64,000 nucleotides of DNA from Chlamydia sp. BM-2023 (GTDB lineage: Bacteria; Chlamydiota; Chlamydiia; Chlamydiales; Chlamydiaceae), in contig NZ_CAXIED010000001.1 in NCBI RefSeq assembly GCF_964023145.1, positions 496,001 to 560,000 of the forward strand. The letters run 5' to 3'. Below, piece after piece: positions 10,818 to 20,582 of the stretch. Position 1 is the stretch's first letter, and every line of letters starts with the position of its first letter. The notes beneath the pieces are model-generated. The model was given only the letters and a program-made list of their open reading frames with translations. It had not been told where the DNA came from and ran no database searches. The translations under genes were made by a program, and so were the position numbers.

Positions 10818-12251
10818 ATGCTACGGATTGCTATTTTAGGAAGACCCAATGTTGGAAAATCCTCCCTTTTCAATCGGATGTGTAAGCGATCTTTGGCTAT
10901 TGTTAATTCCCAAGAAGGAACTACTCGAGATCGACTATACGGAGAAATCCGCGGATGGGGAGTACCCGTTCAGGTAATTGATACTGGAGGAGTAGATAAA
11001 GATTCCGAAGATCACTTTCAAAAACATATCTATAAGCAGGCTTTAGCCGGAGCAAATGAAGCAGATGTTCTTCTCCTTGTTGTAGATATTCGCTGCGGAA
11101 TCACAGAGCAAGATGCCGAGATTGCTAAACAACTCCTCCCATTAAAAAAGCCTCTTATTCTTGTCGCAAATAAAGCTGATACCTTTAAAGACGAACATCG
11201 CATTCATGAGCTGTATAAAATAGGAATCTCTGAGATTCTTCCGGTGTCAGCAAGTCATGACAAACACATCGATAGGTTATTGGCTAGAATCAAAACTTTA
11301 TCCAATATCCCTGATGTTGTTGAGGAATGCGAAGAAGAAATCGAAGAAGAAGAACTCCTCTCCCCTGAAGTACTATCTCCTGAATCCTCTGAGGAACTTT
11401 TATCTGATTTTGAAGATGAGGAGATATCTTTCCAGACTCCTCCAGTACTAGATAGACCTTTGAAAATTGCCCTCATAGGCCGTCCTAACGTAGGGAAATC
11501 CTCTATTATTAACGGACTATTAAATGAAGAGCGCTGTATTATTGATAACATCCCGGGAACTACCCGTGATAATGTCGATATTTTATATTCTCATAACGAC
11601 CGTTCATATCTATTTATAGATACTGCCGGTCTGAGAAAAATGAAAAGCGTAAAAAACTCTATAGAATGGATTTCCTCATCAAGAACAGAAAAAGCCATAG
11701 CGCGTGCTGATATTTGTTTATTAGTTATTGACGCTACACATCGTTTATCTTCTTACGACAAACGCATTCTGTCTTTAATTTCCAAACATAAAAAACCCCA
11801 CATTATCCTCGTTAATAAATGGGATTTAATGCAGGGCATCCGTATGGAGCACTATGTTCGTGACTTACGTAATACCGATATTTATATAGGCCAATCGCGC
11901 ATTCTCTGTATATCTGCAGAAAAGAAACGCAATCTCAAGCATATCTTTTCATCTATTGATGAATTATATGAAACAGTTTCTAACAAAGTCCCTACGCCTG
12001 TTGTTAATAAAACGCTCGCTTCTGCATTGCAAAAACATCATCCTCAAGTAATTAATGGAAGAAGGTTACGCATTTATTATGCGATTCATAAAACTGCAAA
12101 CCCTTTCCAATTCTTGTTATTTATTAATGCAAAATCGTTATTAACTAAGCATTATGAGTGTTATTTAAAAAACACTTTAAAATCATCTTTTAATTTGTAT
12201 GGAATACCTTTTGATTTAGAATTTAAAGAAAAAACGAAAAGAAGAAATTAA
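10818..12251 (+). CDS. der: Tandem GTPase Der (EngA), 50S ribosome assembly
   Basis: Ribosome-assembly GTPase with two G domains in one chain. The first G1 loop is GRPNVGKS at residues 8-15; the second is the same motif near residue 223. Each has its own DTGG or DTAG G3 and NKAD or NKWD G4. A strongly acidic, serine-rich linker of roughly 45 residues joins the domains, and a KH-like domain ends the 477-residue protein. A 121-base gap separates it from pcnB; I see no convincing promoter there. Confidence 0.96.
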   Translation: MLRIAILGRPNVGKSSLFNRMCKRSLAIVNSQEGTTRDRLYGEIRGWGVPVQVIDTGGVDKDSEDHFQKHIYKQALAGANEADVLLLVVDIRCGITEQDAEIAKQLLPLKKPLILVANKADTFKDEHRIHELYKIGISEILPVSASHDKHIDRLLARIKTLSNIPDVVEECEEEIEEEELLSPEVLSPESSEELLSDFEDEEISFQTPPVLDRPLKIALIGRPNVGKSSIINGLLNEERCIIDNIPGTTRDNVDILYSHNDRSYLFIDTAGLRKMKSVKNSIEWISSSRTEKAIARADICLLVIDATHRLSSYDKRILSLISKHKKPHIILVNKWDLMQGIRMEHYVRDLRNTDIYIGQSRILCISAEKKRNLKHIFSSIDELYETVSNKVPTPVVNKTLASALQKHHPQVINGRRLRIYYAIHKTANPFQFLLFINAKSLLTKHYECYLKNTLKSSFNLYGIPFDLEFKEKTKRRN

Positions 12252-12301
12252 TTTGTTTAAAAATTAAAATATTATTATTAAAAAAATAATAATAACAAAT
12301 T
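12250..12301. repeat. Nested A/T-rich inverted repeat between der and the next gene
   Basis: Outer arms AATTTGTT (12250-12257) and AACAAATT (12294-12301) enclose an inner perfect 9-base repeat, TTATTATTA (12272-12280) and TAATAATAA (12287-12295), with a six-A loop. It begins at the der stop codon and ends 24 bases before the next start. It lacks G/C pairs in the inner stem, so it is a poor intrinsic terminator; it could be a protein-binding site or chance in A/T-rich DNA. Confidence 0.45.
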
Positions 12302-12325
12302 AATTATTTCTTGGAGACTTTAACC

Positions 12326-12856
12326 ATGAACTATGATCACTATGACGCGTCGGAAGCCGAATACCAAAACTCACTTGACGAGCTTCTTTATAACTCGGAA
12401 GAAGCTCTCTCATTAGACAAATACCAGGAAACTGGAGTTTATGTTGAAGAAGAAAAAGATGCTGGTGACCTTCTTATAGTTCTCGGAGAATCTATCCTTA
12501 AAGGCGTTATACGCCAATTTTACATTAGTGATGATAATCACGCCTACACCCGCAGTTGTCTCAAAGGAGACTGGGAACTGTGGTTTAATATCCCCCCAAA
12601 AACAATAGAAAGTAAAAGCTATGACTTTGATTCCTTAAAAGAATCAGACTTTCTTCTTACAACTAACGTAGAGACATTCACAAATGCTCCGAAAGATTTT
12701 CCTAAGGGGTCGGAATCTTTAAATAATATTATCATCTGCATGACAACACTAAATATGGATCATCGCGTGCAGTTTTTAATTGGAGATAATCACAGAACAT
12801 TCTGGATACGCCATCATGATGCGAAATCTTGGTCTGAGTGGTCCACATTCATTTAA
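12326..12856 (+). CDS. Unknown protein with two tail-fibre-knob-like repeats (CT702-like)
   Basis: A 176-residue protein with no signal peptide or membrane segment and an acidic first 50 residues. I chose ATG 12326, because GGAG (12313-12316) sits 9 bases upstream; the frame is open to a TTG at 12311. Two segments share one pattern: Q64-F, R76, W83-x2-W86, I89 and Q149-F, R162, W169-x2-W172, I176. The first also has TGVYV about 25 residues before its Q-F. This order (G-hydrophobic-Y, then Q-F, then R, then W-x2-W) resembles C-terminal knob domains of phage tail fibres and pyocins. The likeness was seen by eye; function unknown. By gene order it matches CT702. Confidence 0.8.
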   Translation: MNYDHYDASEAEYQNSLDELLYNSEEALSLDKYQETGVYVEEEKDAGDLLIVLGESILKGVIRQFYISDDNHAYTRSCLKGDWELWFNIPPKTIESKSYDFDSLKESDFLLTTNVETFTNAPKDFPKGSESLNNIIICMTTLNMDHRVQFLIGDNHRTFWIRHHDAKSWSEWSTFI

Positions 12857-12868
12857 GATCTAAAAGGG

Positions 12869-12897
12869 AAAAAAGCAGGCTGGAAGCTAGCCCAGCC
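12869..12897 (-). terminator. Intrinsic terminator of secA
   Basis: Read on the minus strand, a perfect GGCTGG/CCAGCC stem with an 8-base loop (12878-12897) is followed by TGC and a run of six T (12874-12869). It begins 14 bases after the secA stop codon, in the gap between two convergent genes. On the plus strand no T run follows, so it works mainly for secA. Confidence 0.75.
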
Positions 12898-12910
12898 CTA
12901 AAAGCTTTGT

Positions 12911-15820
12911 TTAATCTTCTTCAGATTCTCCTATGACAGTCAATTCCATAGGGCCAAAGTTTTCATTATTTTGGAAAGATGTCGCAACAACAGGAATAAC
13001 ATTTTGAGGACGCTGTTCCCTAGTCATTGTTAATTCTAAACGGAATAAATGCTTTACGATCGCAATACGGATATCGCGAATAAGACTTTCAAATAATAGG
13101 AAAGATTCGTGTTTGAACTCGATTAGAGGATCTTTTTGTCCAACAGTACGTAAACCTACTTCACTGCGTAATAGATCCATATCTACAAGGTGAATTTTCC
13201 ATTGCTCATCGATATGCATAATCATTACTGATCGTATGATATCTCTACAAATACCATTAGCATCAACTTCATTTCCTGCTGCAGTATTAATTTCTTCTAC
13301 CATAGAAGAAAACTTTCTCTGGAAAGTATGAATCAGCTCAGCAGCAACTTTTTCAGCAACAGCATCTAGAGTATTTAGCTTTTTCAACTCCTCAAGGTCT
13401 AGCTGTACAGGGAAGGAGTAGTTCATCCAATCTTCTAATCTAGGAAGAGAATGTCCCGAGGGGTGATTACGGCTGACAAGCAACGACGCTATCATTAACG
13501 ACACATGGTATATTGCTTCCTTAGCCAAGCTAAAGATATCTTCAGAACGCAAAACATCATTACGAAAAGCATAGATAGTTTGTCTCTGCTTGTTCATAAC
13601 ATCATCGTATTCTAAAGTATGCTTACGAATCGTATAGTTTCTAGCTTCTACTCGCTTCTGAGCTGTTTCGATGAGCTTGTTAAACATAGGATCCGACATT
13701 GCTTCTCCTTCAGGAGGACGAAAATGGCGAATCAAAGCGTTTAATTTAGGAGAGGCAAACAAACGCATTAAACGATCTTCAAAAGATAAGAAGAATTTTG
13801 CAGATCCTGGGTCTCCTAAGCGAGCACAACGGCCTCGCAACTGCCGATCAATACGTCGAGATTGGTGACGGCTTGTACCAATAACATGAAGGCCTCCGAC
13901 TACCACAGCTTCTTTATCCAGCTTGATGTCAGTACCACGACCAGCCATGTTCGTAGCTACAGTAACGGCTCCTAATTTCCCTGCTCCCGCAATAATTTCA
14001 GCTTCTTGAGCATGGTTCTTCGCATTTAAAACAGTATGTTCTATACGATTTTGTCTCAAAATACGAGAAAGCTTTTCTGAAACCTCAACTGATTCCGTAC
14101 CTATAAGAATAGGCTTGCCTTCTTGATGTATTTGAGAAATCTCCCGAACAATAGCGTGATATTTTTCACGCTCAGTCATGTAAAATTCATCATTATGATC
14201 TACACGCAAGCAAGTCTTAAACGTAGGAACTTGAACAACGTAAAGATTATAAATTTCTTTAAATTCTCGAGATTCTGTAATAGCGGTTCCCGTCATTCCT
14301 GCAAGCTTGGTATAAAGACGGAAAAAGTTTTGTAACGTTACTGTCGCAAAAGTTTGTGATTCTTTACGGATAGTTACATGTTCTTTTGCTTCTATCGCTT
14401 GATGTAGGCCTTCCGAAAAACGGCGTCCGGGTTGAGGACGGCCAGTATGTTCGTCAATAATCACAATTTGATCATTGCGAACAATATAGTCCACATCACG
14501 CTCCATAAGAAGATGCGCTCTCAGTAGTTGACGTAAGCCGTGGGCACGTGCTTTTCTCTGAGTATCTTCTTCAGAAACTGCTATTTTCTTATTAATTTTA
14601 TCTGTTGGGGAGAGAGTTTCATCGCTATCTATTACAGCGTACTCATGTCCCATATCCATCATGACAAAGTCTTCAGCAGAGCCTCCGGTTTTTTCAACCC
14701 ACTGCATCATACCCTTATCTGTTAACTCAAAATCGTTATTGTGTTCATCAACAATAATGAAGAGCTCAGAAAGCTTTTCTATACTTTCTTCTTTATTTTG
14801 CTCCGCATGATAATAAGTATCCCACTTATCAATCATTGCGCGTAAATCAGGGTGTTCACGGACTCTGCGTAAAACACGATTTAAAGGCATACCCTTACTG
14901 ACTAGCCATAAGCTACGGCAAAACTCAGAAATACCTTCGACAACTTTTTTATCTTTAGGGAGGATATCAGCATCTAAGAAAGCATCTAAGCCTCTTCTTG
15001 CTTCCAAGGCTATCTGGCTACATAACTCTCGTTGTAACTGGACTAATTCCGCAACTTTGTCTTTAAGCTCAAAATATACAGGGTTATGTTTTTCCCCTGG
15101 ACCGGAAATAATTAAAGGAGTTCTCGCTTCATCAATTAAAATCGAATCGACTTCATCAATAATAGCAAAATAAAAACCTCTGCCGACTTGATCATCAGCA
15201 GAAGTCGCTATGGAATTATCGCGAAGATAATCAAAACCAAATTCGGATGCTGTACCGTAGACAACATCACACTGGTATATTTCTTTTCGCTTTTCTAAAG
15301 GAGACCCTGATATTAAAACTCCGGTGGTTAAGCCTAGCCAGCGCAATATAGAGCCGACCCATTCACAGTCCCTTTGAGCAAGATAATCGTTAACAGTGAC
15401 TAAATGGACAGGCTTTCCCGTTAAAGCATTCAAATACAAAGGCATAACCGCAGTAAGAGTTTTTCCCTCTCCTGTCTGCATCTCAGTAATGAATCCTTTA
15501 TGCATAGCTATAGCACCAAGGACCTGCACGTCGTAAGGCACCATGTCCCAATTCTGATGGTATCCGGACACCTCTACAGGAGTTCCTGTTAGACGGCGGC
15601 ATACATTTTTGACTATGCCATAAGCTTCAGGGAGCATGTCATCTAGTGATTCGCCTTCCTGATAGCGTTTTTTTAACTCTGCTGTTTTATTACGCAACTC
15701 CTCATCAGATAAAGGTGCCAACATCTCATCATAGACATTTACTTTATCCACAAGTTTTTGAAACTTTTTTAGGGTACGCTCCTGAGAAGATCCAAAGAAA
15801 CGTTTAAGAAAATCTAACAT
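12911..15820 (-). CDS. secA: Preprotein translocase ATPase SecA
   Basis: Motor that drives unfolded proteins through SecYEG. Walker A MQTGEGKT starts at residue 114, followed by DEVDSILIDEARTPL and, in the second motor lobe, ATNMAGRGTDI. At 969 residues it exceeds E. coli SecA (901): the region after the DEVD motif has about 100 extra residues in the preprotein cross-linking domain. It ends in an acidic tail (GESEED) without the zinc-binding cysteine cluster that binds SecB in E. coli, in keeping with the absence of SecB in chlamydiae. It is transcribed alone and followed by a terminator. Confidence 0.97.
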   Translation of the reverse strand: MLDFLKRFFGSSQERTLKKFQKLVDKVNVYDEMLAPLSDEELRNKTAELKKRYQEGESLDDMLPEAYGIVKNVCRRLTGTPVEVSGYHQNWDMVPYDVQVLGAIAMHKGFITEMQTGEGKTLTAVMPLYLNALTGKPVHLVTVNDYLAQRDCEWVGSILRWLGLTTGVLISGSPLEKRKEIYQCDVVYGTASEFGFDYLRDNSIATSADDQVGRGFYFAIIDEVDSILIDEARTPLIISGPGEKHNPVYFELKDKVAELVQLQRELCSQIALEARRGLDAFLDADILPKDKKVVEGISEFCRSLWLVSKGMPLNRVLRRVREHPDLRAMIDKWDTYYHAEQNKEESIEKLSELFIIVDEHNNDFELTDKGMMQWVEKTGGSAEDFVMMDMGHEYAVIDSDETLSPTDKINKKIAVSEEDTQRKARAHGLRQLLRAHLLMERDVDYIVRNDQIVIIDEHTGRPQPGRRFSEGLHQAIEAKEHVTIRKESQTFATVTLQNFFRLYTKLAGMTGTAITESREFKEIYNLYVVQVPTFKTCLRVDHNDEFYMTEREKYHAIVREISQIHQEGKPILIGTESVEVSEKLSRILRQNRIEHTVLNAKNHAQEAEIIAGAGKLGAVTVATNMAGRGTDIKLDKEAVVVGGLHVIGTSRHQSRRIDRQLRGRCARLGDPGSAKFFLSFEDRLMRLFASPKLNALIRHFRPPEGEAMSDPMFNKLIETAQKRVEARNYTIRKHTLEYDDVMNKQRQTIYAFRNDVLRSEDIFSLAKEAIYHVSLMIASLLVSRNHPSGHSLPRLEDWMNYSFPVQLDLEELKKLNTLDAVAEKVAAELIHTFQRKFSSMVEEINTAAGNEVDANGICRDIIRSVMIMHIDEQWKIHLVDMDLLRSEVGLRTVGQKDPLIEFKHESFLLFESLIRDIRIAIVKHLFRLELTMTREQRPQNVIPVVATSFQNNENFGPMELTVIGESEED

Positions 15821-15857
15821 ACGTCGCTTAATTCAATATAATTGCTTGGAAAATAAT

Positions 15858-15888
15858 CTAATAATTCCTACGAAAACTCATCTGTCAA
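15858..15888 (-). promoter_or_regulatory. Candidate secA promoter
   Basis: On the minus strand a perfect -35 TTGACA (15888-15883) is followed by an A/T-rich segment containing several imperfect -10 boxes (TTATTA or TATTAG, 15858-15865) at 17-19 bases. It lies about 40 bases before the secA ATG. The -35 is convincing, the -10 is not. Confidence 0.35.
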
Positions 15889-16006
15889 TACCATACTCGA
15901 TTCTGGTGAATAAAAGGAACAAAAGTTCCCTTTGCTACGTTCTTCCTACTCCTGAACAAGAGACAAAAAACTTTTTCCTTAAATAAACAAGAAATCAAAA
16001 AAGAAT

Positions 16007-17332
16007 TTAAGCCGCAAGAAGCGCGTCGACTTCCACGACATGTTGGTGATTCAGAGGAAGTTTTTGACGTAAATTACGCATAATTTGCGCACGACGTTTT
16101 TTCTGCTTTAAAGAGAGGTCTTGGTTAGCTAAAAAAGCTTGAATTTCGTAAGCGGCATCAAAATTTCCTGAGCGAGCTTCACAAGCACTTAGCAGTTCTA
16201 AAGTTTCCAAGGAATGATTTAACTGTAGGGCTTTCTTCGCATATTCTAAACCTGCTGCTGCGGTAACTACAGAGGCATAACCCACTCCGGACAACCACGC
16301 CAAAGCTTTACAAGCTGTCGGGCAATCAGGAAATTTTTGAATAACTTTGAGATACATTTTTTCAGCATCGGCATATTTTTTTAAACAGCACAGGCTAAGC
16401 CCGTAGCTTAAACCGCATTGCCAATCTTCAGCATATGTACAACATTGAAAAGCTATACCCCAGCAATACTCAGCCAAACGGTAGTCACGCTGCTCCATAG
16501 CAGCTAAAGCAGCATGTTTCATTAACAAGGCATCGCCTCGAGTCCATAAATCACTGCTTTGATAAATTAGTAATGCTTTTCGTGATCTTCCCTGCTTTTG
16601 TTCACACAGGCCGATATTAAACAAAGCCTCTTCTCGATAGTTTGCTTCTGCTAATAACTTTCGAAATAGCTTTCCAGCTTCTAAATAATTACCACAAATA
16701 CGAGACGAATGTGCGAGGTTGTAAATAACCTCTAGGGGGCAGGGACCAAGAGCATAAGCACGGTTATAAAATTCTATAGCATCTTGGTAACGCTTAGAGA
16801 TGAAATAGATATCACCAACAGTAATGTAGGTTTCTTGATGAGAAAGAGGAGAGATCCAAGGTTCTATAACACCACAAGCAGCGTTTATATGCCCTAAATG
16901 TACCAAAGCTGATGCATATTTGGCAGCGTCCTGTTCTTCAAAAATCTCATGGGCAATCAAAGAAAATGCCTGACAAGACTCTTTATATGCCCCATGGCGA
17001 TAAGCCTTATAAGCAATTTCCAAGAAAAATTGAGGACCTCGCAAATTTAAGGCTCTTGCTTCTGCCAACAACTTTTCCACCTCATCAAAACGATTCATTG
17101 CGCGAAGAATACGCATATAATCAAACAGGCACTGACGACGGTAAGAACGCTTTTTTAAAATGGGTAAAAGCTTCTGTTCAGCAGCAGCCCATTCTTTCAA
17201 TTCCATGCTCAAATGGACTTCTCGAATAACCTGCGCCGCATAACGACGGAACTGGGAAACGCAACAATAGACCTTAAAAACTAAAGCTATTGTTAAACTT
17301 GCAACTAAAGCCCATAAGATGACTAGCCACAT
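16007..17332 (-). CDS. Membrane-anchored TPR protein (CT700-like)
   Basis: A 441-residue protein with one N-terminal membrane segment (about residues 3-25) followed by a long array of TPR-like helical pairs; a clear example is VIYNLAHSSRICGNYLEAGKL. TPR arrays hold partner proteins; none can be named. The frame stays open upstream to a TTG at 17440 inside psd, but ATG 17332 is preferred because it lies after the psd stop and places the membrane segment at the N-terminus. It follows psd by 65 bases and is probably co-transcribed. By order it matches CT700. Confidence 0.82.
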   Translation of the reverse strand: MWLVILWALVASLTIALVFKVYCCVSQFRRYAAQVIREVHLSMELKEWAAAEQKLLPILKKRSYRRQCLFDYMRILRAMNRFDEVEKLLAEARALNLRGPQFFLEIAYKAYRHGAYKESCQAFSLIAHEIFEEQDAAKYASALVHLGHINAACGVIEPWISPLSHQETYITVGDIYFISKRYQDAIEFYNRAYALGPCPLEVIYNLAHSSRICGNYLEAGKLFRKLLAEANYREEALFNIGLCEQKQGRSRKALLIYQSSDLWTRGDALLMKHAALAAMEQRDYRLAEYCWGIAFQCCTYAEDWQCGLSYGLSLCCLKKYADAEKMYLKVIQKFPDCPTACKALAWLSGVGYASVVTAAAGLEYAKKALQLNHSLETLELLSACEARSGNFDAAYEIQAFLANQDLSLKQKKRRAQIMRNLRQKLPLNHQHVVEVDALLAA

Positions 17333-17397
17333 AATTCGCCAAAATTCACTTTTCTCTCTCCTTGCAATACCAAAAAAAACCTTTAAAGTCTTTAAAA

Positions 17398-18297
17398 TTA
17401 TTCTCTCAAAGGCTGTCCCAAAGACTGCCCCATAAGACAACGAGTTTCTAATCCCATGCGGGAATTTTTCAATAAATCTGCATCAAATTGAATTGTTTTA
17501 GGTTGAAATAACAAAATAATCGTGGATCCACCAAATTCAAAAAAGCCTTTCTCATCACCTTTAGAATAAGCTTTTCCTGGTGTATAGGTTTCAATCATAG
17601 AGCCAACACTTAAAGCCCCGACTTCCAGATAAAGCACGTCTCCGAAAGCATCTGTTGCGAGCTCAGTGACCATACGTTTATTCTCACAAAAGGTAATAAA
17701 ATTATCTTTCATTGCGATGGGATGGACAGAAAATAAATAACCATTGATGCATCGTGTGGGACCGGGGACACAATCGGTGGGGAAATGAAAACGGTGGTAA
17801 TCAAAAAGAGCTAAGCGGGCAAACACCATGCTTCCTTTAGCATATTTTTGAACTAATCCAGGGTCTTTTAAAAGCTTAGGCAGTGAAAATCGCTTAGACT
17901 TTACAACAAATTCGTCAAATTCTGCGACATTGGGGTAAACAAGATACGAACCGTCCGCGGGTGTTATACAAACATCCTTTCCAGGAGTTATAGGCCGCGC
18001 TTCGGGGGTAAGCTCCCTAGTAAAAAAATCATTGAAAGAAGAAAACCCTGAAAGAGACTTTTTGAATTCTTGTGTGTTGATGTGATTGTTTCGCACAAAT
18101 TTTAAAATTTTTCTACGAGACCAGGAGAGTTTTTGGGTCCAACCATAAATACGCGAAAATAGAGGCGAACGTGACAGAATTTTGGATGCCCACCTTCCTA
18201 TTCTAGAATCGTATAGGAAAAACATTATTTTTTCATAACACACCGGTTCCACAACTTTACGATTTGTTAGCCGATCTATATACTGTGGTTTCTTCAC
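17398..18297 (-). CDS. psd: Phosphatidylserine decarboxylase proenzyme
   Basis: Makes phosphatidylethanolamine from phosphatidylserine at the membrane. The 299-residue proenzyme has the self-cleavage motif GGST near the C-terminus; cleavage before Ser258 would give an alpha chain of 42 residues with a pyruvoyl group. GGST instead of LGST is typical of one PSD subgroup. The conserved FHFPTDC and VHPIAMKDN segments are present. The start is GTG with GAGGG just upstream on the minus strand. It is divergent from trmE across a 159-base gap. Confidence 0.95.
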   Translation of the reverse strand: MKKPQYIDRLTNRKVVEPVCYEKIMFFLYDSRIGRWASKILSRSPLFSRIYGWTQKLSWSRRKILKFVRNNHINTQEFKKSLSGFSSFNDFFTRELTPEARPITPGKDVCITPADGSYLVYPNVAEFDEFVVKSKRFSLPKLLKDPGLVQKYAKGSMVFARLALFDYHRFHFPTDCVPGPTRCINGYLFSVHPIAMKDNFITFCENKRMVTELATDAFGDVLYLEVGALSVGSMIETYTPGKAYSKGDEKGFFEFGGSTIILLFQPKTIQFDADLLKNSRMGLETRCLMGQSLGQPLRE

Positions 18298-18339
18298 AAG
18301 CCCTCAATCTTTACGAGATTACTAGGCGACTATAAAAAG

Positions 18340-18407
18340 TTAATAGAAATATTCCAAACTAATTAATAGGAAATCATTAAAAACCAACGTGCCTCTTTAA
18401 TAGGAAA
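18340..18407. repeat. Three near-identical TTAATAG(G)AAA repeats between psd and trmE
   Basis: TTAATAGGAAA occurs exactly at 18363-18373 and 18397-18407, with a one-base-shorter copy TTAATAGAAA at 18340-18349. All three point the same way in the intergenic region of two divergent genes, starting 43 bases from the psd start. They could be an operator array or promoter elements, or chance in A/T-rich sequence. Confidence 0.4.
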
Positions 18408-18456
18408 ACTGGTATCCTACCTCATAAGTTAGTTATTTTTTCTCCTGTTTTTCACG

Positions 18457-19785
18457 ATGCAAAACGATACTATCGCTGCTATAGCCACTCCTCCTGGAGA
18501 GGGAAGCATTGCTATTGTCCGGATATCGGGCCCTGAAGCTATTAGCATCACTGATAAAGTATTTTCAGGACCGGTTGCTACTTTTGCCTCCCACACAGCT
18601 CATTTAGGAGTAGTAAGTCATCAAAAAAAGCGCATTGATCAAGCGCTGTTATTAATCATGCGTGCTCCCCGCTCATTTACGGGAGAAGACGTGATCGAAC
18701 TCCAGTGCCACGGAGGGTATTTTGCCTGCTCTCAAATTCTTGAAGCCTTGGTTGCTGCAGGAGCACGCCCCGCCATGCCCGGAGAATTTTCTCAACGAGC
18801 GTTTCTCAATGGGAAAATCGATCTCATCCAAGCAGAAGCTATCCAAAATATTATAGCTGCTGACAACATAGATGCTTTTGAAATTGCCCAAAATCATTTT
18901 CAAGGTAATTTTTCAGACAAGGTTCAGCAAATCTCTTTGTTAATTATCGAAGCCTTAGCTTTTGTTGAGGTTGTTGCTGATTTCCCTGAAGAGGAGCAAC
19001 CGGACATGGTTGTTGCCTTCCAGCGGCTTAACGAAGCGATTCTGATTATTACAGACCTGATTTCTAGTTTTGATGAGGGACAACGCCTGGCTCAAGGAAC
19101 AAGCTTAGTATTAGCCGGTCTTCCAAATGTAGGGAAATCTTCCCTTTTGAATGCCTTAACAAATAGAAATCGCGCTATTGTTACTAACATCCCGGGAACT
19201 ACAAGAGATGTGTTAGAAGAGAATTGGACGCTTCAAGGGAAACGTATTCGTCTTATTGACTCTGCTGGGCAACGTACAACAGACAACCCTATTGAGCAAG
19301 AAGGTATTGAACGAGCTGTTTTCGCGATGGAACATGCTGAGGGGATCCTTTGGGTTATGGACGCCACGCAACCACCGCCTCCGCTTCCTGAAATTTTATT
19401 TCAAAAACCCACTCTTCTTCTTTGGAATAAAGCTGACATAGCCTCCCCACCTAAATTACAAACTTCCCTGCCTCAATTAGAAATTTCAGCGAAAACTGGA
19501 GAGGGAATTTTAGAGCTCAAACAATTTATTCAAAAATGGATGCAAAGAGAAGAGTTAGGGAAAAGTTCAAAAGTCTTTTTAGTTTCTTCTCGTCATCATA
19601 CAATACTCCAGCAGATGCGGACATATTTACTCTCAGCTCAGGAAGGGCTACAATCTGAGTTTCCTCCTGAACTTGTTGCCTTAGAGTTAAGACAAGCCCT
19701 ACAAGCGACAGGCAACCTTTCGGGATCTGAGGTCAATGAGACTATTTTAGGAGAAATTTTCAGCAGGTTTTGCATTGGAAAATAA
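18457..19785 (+). CDS. trmE: tRNA uridine-5-carboxymethylaminomethyl modification GTPase
   Basis: With MnmG it modifies the wobble uridine of several tRNAs; also called mnmE or thdF. Order of parts: an N-terminal folate-binding domain (starts [20 protein letters not shown]), helices, an inserted G domain with G1 GLPNVGKS at residues 221-228 and G3 DSAG, then the C-terminal helices ending in the diagnostic FCIGK, whose cysteine is conserved. Length 442 is near normal (E. coli 454). Its 3' end overlaps nth by 11 bases. Confidence 0.96.
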   Translation: MQNDTIAAIATPPGEGSIAIVRISGPEAISITDKVFSGPVATFASHTAHLGVVSHQKKRIDQALLLIMRAPRSFTGEDVIELQCHGGYFACSQILEALVAAGARPAMPGEFSQRAFLNGKIDLIQAEAIQNIIAADNIDAFEIAQNHFQGNFSDKVQQISLLIIEALAFVEVVADFPEEEQPDMVVAFQRLNEAILIITDLISSFDEGQRLAQGTSLVLAGLPNVGKSSLLNALTNRNRAIVTNIPGTTRDVLEENWTLQGKRIRLIDSAGQRTTDNPIEQEGIERAVFAMEHAEGILWVMDATQPPPPLPEILFQKPTLLLWNKADIASPPKLQTSLPQLEISAKTGEGILELKQFIQKWMQREELGKSSKVFLVSSRHHTILQQMRTYLLSAQEGLQSEFPPELVALELRQALQATGNLSGSEVNETILGEIFSRFCIGK

Positions 19786-20434
19786 GCACTGTATTAAAAA
19801 TTTTATTGTCTCGACGTTAAACGAACTGTTCCCTGATCCTAAGCCTTCATTAACCGGCTGGGAAACCCCTTTTCAGCTACTTATTGCTATTTTGCTTTCG
19901 GGAAATTCTACGGATAAAGCTGTAAATTCTGTAACTCCAAAATTATTTTCAATAGCTGCTGACGCCCACCTTGTAGCAAAACTTTCTTTTGAAGAGCTCT
20001 ACTCAATAATCGCTCCTTGCGGCCTCGGGCAAAGAAAAGCAGAGTACATTCTCAATTTATCTCAAACTCTTTCTCGAGACTATCATGGAGAGCCTCCGGC
20101 TTCCATGGAACTGTTAACACGGCTTCCAGGAGTAGGGAGGAAAACCGCCTCGGTTTTCCTTGGAATTATTTATAACATTCCCACCTTCCCCGTAGACACT
20201 CATATTTTAAGGTTAGCACAGCGATGGAAAATTTCTAATAAACGCAGTCCCTCGGCAGCAGAAAAAGACCTTGTTTCCTTCTTCGGCGATGCTAATTCTC
20301 CTAAGCTTCACCTGCAACTTATCTATTACGCAAGGCGATATTGTCCTGCTCTCCACCATAAAATAAGTGAGTGTATTCTATGCTCTTATATCAAAGGGCT
20401 AGATCTAGAAGAAACAAAAGGGCTTAAGAAATAA
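19775..20434 (+). CDS. nth: Endonuclease III-type DNA glycosylase with an incomplete Fe-S cysteine set
   Basis: Base-excision-repair glycosylase/AP lyase for oxidised pyrimidines. The helix-hairpin-helix LPGVGRKTA with catalytic lysine K123 and catalytic aspartate D141 (FPVDTHI) are intact. The C-terminal cluster loop is not: only C190, C200 and C203 are seen, spaced 9 and 2, whereas the family uses C-x6-C-x2-C-x5-C. The family's LLSAQATD reads LLSGNSTD. The start is TTG 19775 with AGCAGG 7 bases upstream, inside the end of trmE; no ATG is near. Probably co-translated with trmE. Confidence 0.9.
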   Translation: MENKHCIKNFIVSTLNELFPDPKPSLTGWETPFQLLIAILLSGNSTDKAVNSVTPKLFSIAADAHLVAKLSFEELYSIIAPCGLGQRKAEYILNLSQTLSRDYHGEPPASMELLTRLPGVGRKTASVFLGIIYNIPTFPVDTHILRLAQRWKISNKRSPSAAEKDLVSFFGDANSPKLHLQLIYYARRYCPALHHKISECILCSYIKGLDLEETKGLKK

Positions 20435-20582
20435 AGACTTCAGAATTATAACTACAGAAGAGCTGCTAATAAAACCGTCTTTTCATATATATCGTGAATG
20501 AAATTTACTTTGCTTTCTAACGGAGAAATATTTTAGACTGGGCAGCTATCTACTACTTCGATACCACAGTTTTTTTAGTATA

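Noticed and set aside
12311..12325. TTG start for the knob-repeat protein
   Set aside because: The TTG overlaps the GGAG ribosome-binding site itself; ATG 12326 is correctly spaced from it.
17333..17440. Longer N-terminus for the TPR membrane protein
   Set aside because: It would start with TTG inside psd and place 36 residues before the membrane helix without a ribosome-binding site.
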